Source: JBDREA01 sp043820265 (GTDB lineage: Archaea; Altiarchaeota; Altiarchaeia; IMC4; JBDREA01). Taken from it: 8,053 nt of DNA. Positions 4,076 through 8,053 of the stretch are shown in pieces; position 1 is the stretch's first letter, and the number at the start of each line of letters is the position of its first letter. The stretch covers positions 1 to 8,053 of the forward strand of contig JBDREA010000134.1 of the NCBI GenBank assembly GCA_043820265.1. Reading direction: 5' to 3'. Below the pieces are notes generated by a model that was not told the DNA's origin, made no database searches, and was given only the letters and a program-made list of their open reading frames with translations. Made by a program: the position numbers and the translations under genes.

Positions 4076-5962
4076 ATGCAAAAAAAGCCAAAAAAATCAG
4101 CATTCTTCATCCGTGGGCAGTCATCTCTTGAATACCTCTACTGGACAGTTCCTCTACTTCTAATCGTCTCAGTCATGTACTTGAACACAATGAGCGACTC
4201 AGTCCAAACCATCAGCTTCAACAAAGGTTCAGACGCTGTGGAAAGCCTAGCCAAAGCAGCCGACACAGTCCACAGCATGGGGCCAGGAAGCATGATCACC
4301 ACCTGGATAAGCCACCCCGAAGGGATAGTGGACCAAAGGATCTCGGGCCACACCATCAACTACAAGATGAAGATGCCAGGCGGAGCGATAACAGATATCA
4401 TGTCCCCCACCAAAGGAACCATCACAGGATATGTTCCAAGAACCTCAAGGTCCTATGACGTGCCAGTCAGGATGCTTGATTCGGGTATAATCATGATTGG
4501 CTGGGGAATGCTCATGGATCCCCCTCACATATATCTCATGATACCTGAAGGGATGTATTCCAATGAGACAACGCTTAACCTGACCAATGAAAGATTGGAT
4601 CTGGCAAATCCAACGGAGGATGCGATCGGAGGGATATCCTGTAACGTATCCGGGGCCCCCGAAAACTGGACGCTAACAAACACCTACCCCTCAAATCTGA
4701 ATCCAGGCGAATCAGGGGACGTCAACCTTGTTTTTAGCGTCCCAAATGAGCAAACATCAGGCCTCTATGAAGGTCGTATAACTTGCAGTGGCAATGATTC
4801 AGTTGCGGAATCCGAACTCACAATCGAAGTCCCACAGGAGTTGTCCCTAATCGTGATCAAGACCTATATTGACTCTGAATACATGTCTGAAACATCAGAA
4901 TATAACCTGACCCAACCTGTCTTCTTTAAGGTCTCATTCATGGATCATGCAGGAGATCTGACAGCCGTCAGCCAATTCAACATAACATTAAAAAACGAAA
5001 CCCACATTTTCAAAGAATACCTTAATCTAAGCACAACGTCTGGCCTTTACCATAACGCCTACTATCTTTCTTGGGACGCCTTTGAGGGGGTTTGGACCTT
5101 AGAAGTCTCAGCTTACAACCACAACGGCTACGAGGAAGAAACCCTTGAAAACGAGTCCTATTTCAATGTGAGCGGTTGGAGCTGGGGGATAGCAGGAGAT
5201 GACTGTGGCGAATTCGTCGGCGACCTTGGAATATTCATGATCGGAGACTTCGAAGACTACGAAAACCCCGAACAGCTACAAAAAGATTACAAGGAAAACG
5301 ACGAAGAAGGAAATGGTCCCTGCGGTAATGATATGCCTGACTGCGTTCCCGATGAAGACCGGGCATATGTTTTCAAAGATGACGATCCCTGGGTGATAGA
5401 TGGAAATTACAGCCTCAAGGTAAACATCACCTTCAACAAGTCAAGCAAAAAAGAGTTTTATTCTCTTTGGCACAGGTTCTTCGACGACCCCCCAAACAAC
5501 GAGAAGTCTCTGAACTGGCAGGGATATCACAGGCTGCGAACAGAGATCAGGGCGCCTTTGATGGAGAGTATCAGCGAGAGATTCGAGTTTCGTTTTGCAC
5601 TCCACTTCCTAGAAGCAGAGCTTGAGTGTGATTCTGCAATCGAATCAGAATGCTTCAACGAATGCGGCTGCTCACCGAAAGCAGACGAAATAAAATGCGA
5701 GTGCGGCGGGAATCCCGCATGTCTGAATAAGTGCTTTTGCTCCACCACCTTCTACTGGGAACCCCAATTCATAGAATACTGGGCGAACGACTCAGTTCAA
5801 ATATTCGACTTCGAGATAAATGATGTCGACAGAAGATACAACCTAGGAAAGATAATAGGAATAACCTTCAACTTCACAGAAATAAAAAAGAACGACGACC
5901 AAGGAGAACAGATAATCTACGTCGACAACATCAGAGTCATACCCTACAACTACGGGGGATGA
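4076..5962 (+). CDS. Large class III signal-peptide (pilin-like) surface protein with carbohydrate-binding-like C-terminus
   Basis: 628 residues, exported and anchored or assembled at the surface. The N-terminus is a textbook archaeal class III signal: a basic stretch, then RGQSSLEYL with cleavage expected between G14 and Q15, followed by a hydrophobic helix at ~22-36. Residues ~37-140 resemble the standard class III pilin body (SLAKAADTVHSMGPGS, then a beta-rich part ending LDSGIIMIGW). Next come a NEW3-like beta domain (~160-260, LNPGESGDVNLVFSVPNEQT), an Ig-like domain (~265-370), and a galactose-binding/CBM-like sandwich (377-628) starting GIFMIGDFEDYENP and ending IIYVDNIRVIPYN. A knot of nine cysteines in 38 residues (C518-C555) is inserted into the last domain. 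Sixteen N-x-S/T sequons suggest heavy glycosylation. First gene of the operon; probably an adhesin-like or tip subunit (inference). Confidence 0.88.
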   Translation: MQKKPKKSAFFIRGQSSLEYLYWTVPLLLIVSVMYLNTMSDSVQTISFNKGSDAVESLAKAADTVHSMGPGSMITTWISHPEGIVDQRISGHTINYKMKMPGGAITDIMSPTKGTITGYVPRTSRSYDVPVRMLDSGIIMIGWGMLMDPPHIYLMIPEGMYSNETTLNLTNERLDLANPTEDAIGGISCNVSGAPENWTLTNTYPSNLNPGESGDVNLVFSVPNEQTSGLYEGRITCSGNDSVAESELTIEVPQELSLIVIKTYIDSEYMSETSEYNLTQPVFFKVSFMDHAGDLTAVSQFNITLKNETHIFKEYLNLSTTSGLYHNAYYLSWDAFEGVWTLEVSAYNHNGYEEETLENESYFNVSGWSWGIAGDDCGEFVGDLGIFMIGDFEDYENPEQLQKDYKENDEEGNGPCGNDMPDCVPDEDRAYVFKDDDPWVIDGNYSLKVNITFNKSSKKEFYSLWHRFFDDPPNNEKSLNWQGYHRLRTEIRAPLMESISERFEFRFALHFLEAELECDSAIESECFNECGCSPKADEIKCECGGNPACLNKCFCSTTFYWEPQFIEYWANDSVQIFDFEINDVDRRYNLGKIIGITFNFTEIKKNDDQGEQIIYVDNIRVIPYNYGG

Positions 5963-6414
5963 TATTATCTTCTTTTCTTTTTGAAATGAAAAAAAGCCGC
6001 AAGTTTCGAGGAGCCAAAGGGCAACATACGGTGGAGTTAACTTTCATCTTGACAACCATACTCTTTCTACTCGCAATTGTGCATTTAACCCGTTTGGAGC
6101 GACAAGATCAATTGGCTCTACTCGCAATGAGCCTTGAAAACCAGGACCTGTGCAGAAAAATCTTAAACTTGGTGGAAATAATCTATGTTAGAGGTCCGGA
6201 ATCAAAAATATCCACCGAACTTCCCGCCAGAAGAGAAGTGCGGATAATTGAGGGCCGACTCATTGAAGTATATGCGGATATCGGCTTTATAGAAGCGTGT
6301 ATCTTACCCACCGCTTTAGTGAAAGACGAGGCAGGAAACAGCGATTTCACCCTAGGTAACCGCACGATAATGATAGAGAACCTGGACGGACAGGTGTTAA
6401 TAAAGAGTGGATAA
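5959..6414 (+). CDS. Pilin-like protein with class III signal peptide
   Basis: 151 residues from the ATG that overlaps the previous stop in ATGA; ATG at 5986 is an alternative and gives the shorter, purely basic n-region (MKKSRKFRGAKG) more usual for class III signals. Neither has a clear Shine-Dalgarno. The signal is KGQHTVELT, with cleavage expected before Q (residue 22 of the long form), and the following helix FILTTILFLLAIVHL would build the pilus core or anchor. The mature C-terminal part (~100 residues) is beta-rich with one NRT sequon and two cysteines (DLCRK, EACIL) that could pair. No named family beyond the signal. Its small size and place in the operon suggest a minor pilin. Confidence 0.8.
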   Translation: MILSSFLFEMKKSRKFRGAKGQHTVELTFILTTILFLLAIVHLTRLERQDQLALLAMSLENQDLCRKILNLVEIIYVRGPESKISTELPARREVRIIEGRLIEVYADIGFIEACILPTALVKDEAGNSDFTLGNRTIMIENLDGQVLIKSG

Positions 6415-6937
6415 AGTGAATTCGAAAGGTCAACAATTCGCCACAGACTTCATACTGGGTGTGACATTGTTTATGCTCTTATTCAGCCTCACATTTTACT
6501 TCTGGGATAAAAGCATCTATAATATACAGAAGAAAGAGGCGATTGGAGATTTACTTTTTAGAAGCCAGCAGATGGCAGACATACTGGTGATGACACAAGG
6601 AACCCCGAATGAGTGGGAATCTGATCCAGAAGCAAGTGAGAGCATCGGATTGGTCAGAGATGAAAGCCGTGTTCTTGATTTCGTAAAGCTCAACACTTTT
6701 TTAGGTATGAACTATTCCTACTCAAAAGAAGTCCTTGGAATTGGTACTTATGATTACCAGTTCGAGCTGATAGATCTAAAGGGGAATATCCTCAATGAAT
6801 CGGGCAAACCTCCAAGTGGAGACTTCAGAGTTGAAGTGCACAGATATATCTTCTATGAAGATTCGCCTGCGATCATCAAGTTGAATGTCTGGGGTATTCC
6901 GATGGCCGGGACCCTCGATCCAATCCCTCCAATATAA
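6407..6937 (+). CDS. Pilin-like protein with variant class III signal
   Basis: 176 residues from a GTG start that overlaps the preceding gene by 8 bp; AGGTGTT at 6392-6398 supports this start over the in-frame GTG at 6416. The signal reads KGQQFATDFILGVTLFMLLF: a KG cleavage site and glutamines are present, but aspartate stands where class III pilins have glutamate. The hydrophobic helix runs to ~residue 32. The mature domain has a helical start (IGDLLFRSQQMADILVMTQG) and then a beta-rich part with NYS and NES sequons, ending in DPIPPI without cysteines. It probably joins the surface structure of its neighbours; no specific function is recognised. Confidence 0.8.
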   Translation: MDKVNSKGQQFATDFILGVTLFMLLFSLTFYFWDKSIYNIQKKEAIGDLLFRSQQMADILVMTQGTPNEWESDPEASESIGLVRDESRVLDFVKLNTFLGMNYSYSKEVLGIGTYDYQFELIDLKGNILNESGKPPSGDFRVEVHRYIFYEDSPAIIKLNVWGIPMAGTLDPIPPI

Positions 6938-6938
6938 A

Positions 6939-7367
6939 ATGAGAAATAAAGGTTTCATAATGATCTTGGACGCGGTGCTTGCGACAATCCTAATACTCTC
7001 GCTTCTTTACACAATGGATCAAAACTTGCTTTTGACAGAAAAAACAGTCTCGCAAGAACTCCTACTCATGAGAACAGGATACGACATCGTGAATGTTCTC
7101 GTAAAAGAAAAAACCCTCGGGAAAAGCCCCTCAGTTATCAACGAACGAATAGGGCAGATGTTGCCTCCTAATTATGGCTTTAAAATCATCGTAAGTAAAT
7201 ATGTTATAGCAGAAGACGAACTTCAAATCCAAGAAATAGTGGAAATCGGATCGATTGCTGACGATCCAAAAAGAGTGGTCAGAGGCGATAGGAGCTTCCT
7301 TTTGAAAAAAGAGACTGGGGGGATAGACTATTATTGTATCGCTAAGTTTTGGATCTACGAACTATGA
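6939..7367 (+). CDS. Pilin-like protein with degenerate class III signal
   Basis: 142 residues. The start at 6939 is chosen because it lies 1 bp after the previous stop and puts the signal at the very N-terminus; the frame is open further upstream only through the preceding gene. The signal MRNKGFIMILDAVLATILIL keeps KG and an acidic residue (D11) before a hydrophobic helix, but lacks the glutamine of class III pilins; such KGF...LDA starts occur in archaeal pilin-like proteins. The helix continues as a long coil (TVSQELLLMRTGYDIVNVLVKE), typical of the pilin alpha-1 spine. The C-terminal half is mixed, with one cysteine near the end (YYCIAKFWIYEL). Likely a minor subunit. Confidence 0.8.
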   Translation: MRNKGFIMILDAVLATILILSLLYTMDQNLLLTEKTVSQELLLMRTGYDIVNVLVKEKTLGKSPSVINERIGQMLPPNYGFKIIVSKYVIAEDELQIQEIVEIGSIADDPKRVVRGDRSFLLKKETGGIDYYCIAKFWIYEL

Positions 7368-8053
7368 AAAAAGGGGTTCTCTTCACATTGGGGATAATGT
7401 ATCTGGGGTTCATCTTACTTGCACTTAGCTATATGTATATGGAACAGACAAAAACCAGTTTGGATGGCACATATGAAGTTATAGCCCTTCAACGGGAGAT
7501 TGAACTTCATAACTCATTACAAAAGGACATATCTGAGATCTTTACGAACACCTCGCAGATAACTATTGAGAAGAGTATATCAACGGTTTCATTCAGCGAA
7601 AATTTCAAGAACTCGGGAGCCCGAGCTCTAAATGAAACCTTGTCCGACTATCAAAGATTTTTACAAGTGAGCGAATACTTAAATCAGGGGGGACTCACAG
7701 CCGAACTAAACTTGGAAGAAGTAAAAAATCATTCCTTGATCGTGGTCCACCCCTATGGTCTGACATACACTCATCCCGTAGCAGGGGGAGACGAGATAAA
7801 ATTAATCCCTGAAAATTACTCATATATATCAAAGTATGATGTCGGGTTTGATGTTTCACCAAAGATGATCCAAAACTGCATAGTCGACTCTGTCCCTCCA
7901 GGAGCTAACGATAATATCACTGTGAAAGTGGATATTCAGGGTGGAGGCGGTTCGAGTTGTATGGAAGAAGAAAAATTTTATGCCAATGGAGAAAACAAAA
8001 TCTTCATGAACACCAGCGAAGGATACAACTTCACCCTAACTTTAAACCAAGGG
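7364..8053 (+). CDS. Pilin-like or membrane-anchored surface protein, 3' truncated by the window
   Basis: The frame starts at an ATG overlapping the previous stop in ATGA and stays open for all 230 codons to the window edge. The N-terminus MKKGVLFTLGIMYLGFILLA has the KG site and hydrophobic helix of its neighbours but no acidic residue at +5, so it may be an uncleaved anchor or a strongly diverged prepilin. Residues ~30-105 are mostly helical and coiled-coil-like (LQREIELHNSLQKDISEIF, NETLSDYQRFLQVSEYL). A beta-rich domain follows, with seven N-x-S/T sequons in the visible part, a GGGG stretch and two cysteines (QNC, SSC). Fifth gene of the operon; its length and family are unknown from this window. 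Confidence 0.8.
   Translation, partial: MKKGVLFTLGIMYLGFILLALSYMYMEQTKTSLDGTYEVIALQREIELHNSLQKDISEIFTNTSQITIEKSISTVSFSENFKNSGARALNETLSDYQRFLQVSEYLNQGGLTAELNLEEVKNHSLIVVHPYGLTYTHPVAGGDEIKLIPENYSYISKYDVGFDVSPKMIQNCIVDSVPPGANDNITVKVDIQGGGGSSCMEEEKFYANGENKIFMNTSEGYNFTLTLNQG

Noticed and set aside
4138..4359. Antisense frames within the large surface protein gene (also 5527-5748)
   Set aside because: They mirror a strongly coding plus-strand frame with recognisable domains and have no independent support.

Overview
The window looks archaeal. Several genes have TATA boxes about 25-30 bp before the expected transcription start, with short leaders. Five consecutive genes encode proteins with archaeal class III (prepilin-type) signal peptides or clear relatives of them, and the large exported protein is rich in N-glycosylation sequons. 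The lineage cannot be fixed from this sequence; a euryarchaeal or DPANN-type archaeon is my inference. A bacterial-type GTP cyclohydrolase II and bacterial-looking HTH/DUF3796 genes suggest some genes were acquired by transfer.

Layout. Bases 1-728 (+) are the 3' part of a fused methionine sulfoxide reductase, MsrA then MsrB; its MsrB half has only the catalytic cysteine. Bases 817-987 (+) hold a possible 56-residue hypothetical gene behind a good TATA box. Bases 998-1138 (-) encode a 46-residue protein with eight cysteines, and 1257-1562 (+) encode a PadR-family regulator with cysteine clusters at both ends. These two genes are divergent and share a 118-bp control region containing two near-identical 16-bp palindromes around a symmetric TATA element. 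This is the best candidate here for a little-described system: a small metal- or thiol-responsive module.

Bases 3230-1575 (-) form a tight four-gene operon: DUF2178-like membrane protein, DUF3796-like membrane protein, small XRE-type HTH regulator, and GTP cyclohydrolase II (ribA). An inverted repeat lies near its probable transcription start. Bases 3871-3395 (-) encode a single flavodoxin with a small hairpin after it.

Bases 4076-8053 (+) form a pilin-like operon that runs off the window. The first gene encodes a 628-residue, multidomain class III signal-peptide protein with a C-terminal carbohydrate-binding-like domain interrupted by a cysteine-rich knot of nine cysteines. Four smaller proteins follow, each anchored by an N-terminal hydrophobic helix after a (K/R)G cleavage-type site. 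Gene junctions are 1 bp apart or overlap by 4-8 bp. The products probably assemble together at the cell surface, with the large protein as an adhesive or tip subunit and the small ones as minor pilin-like subunits.
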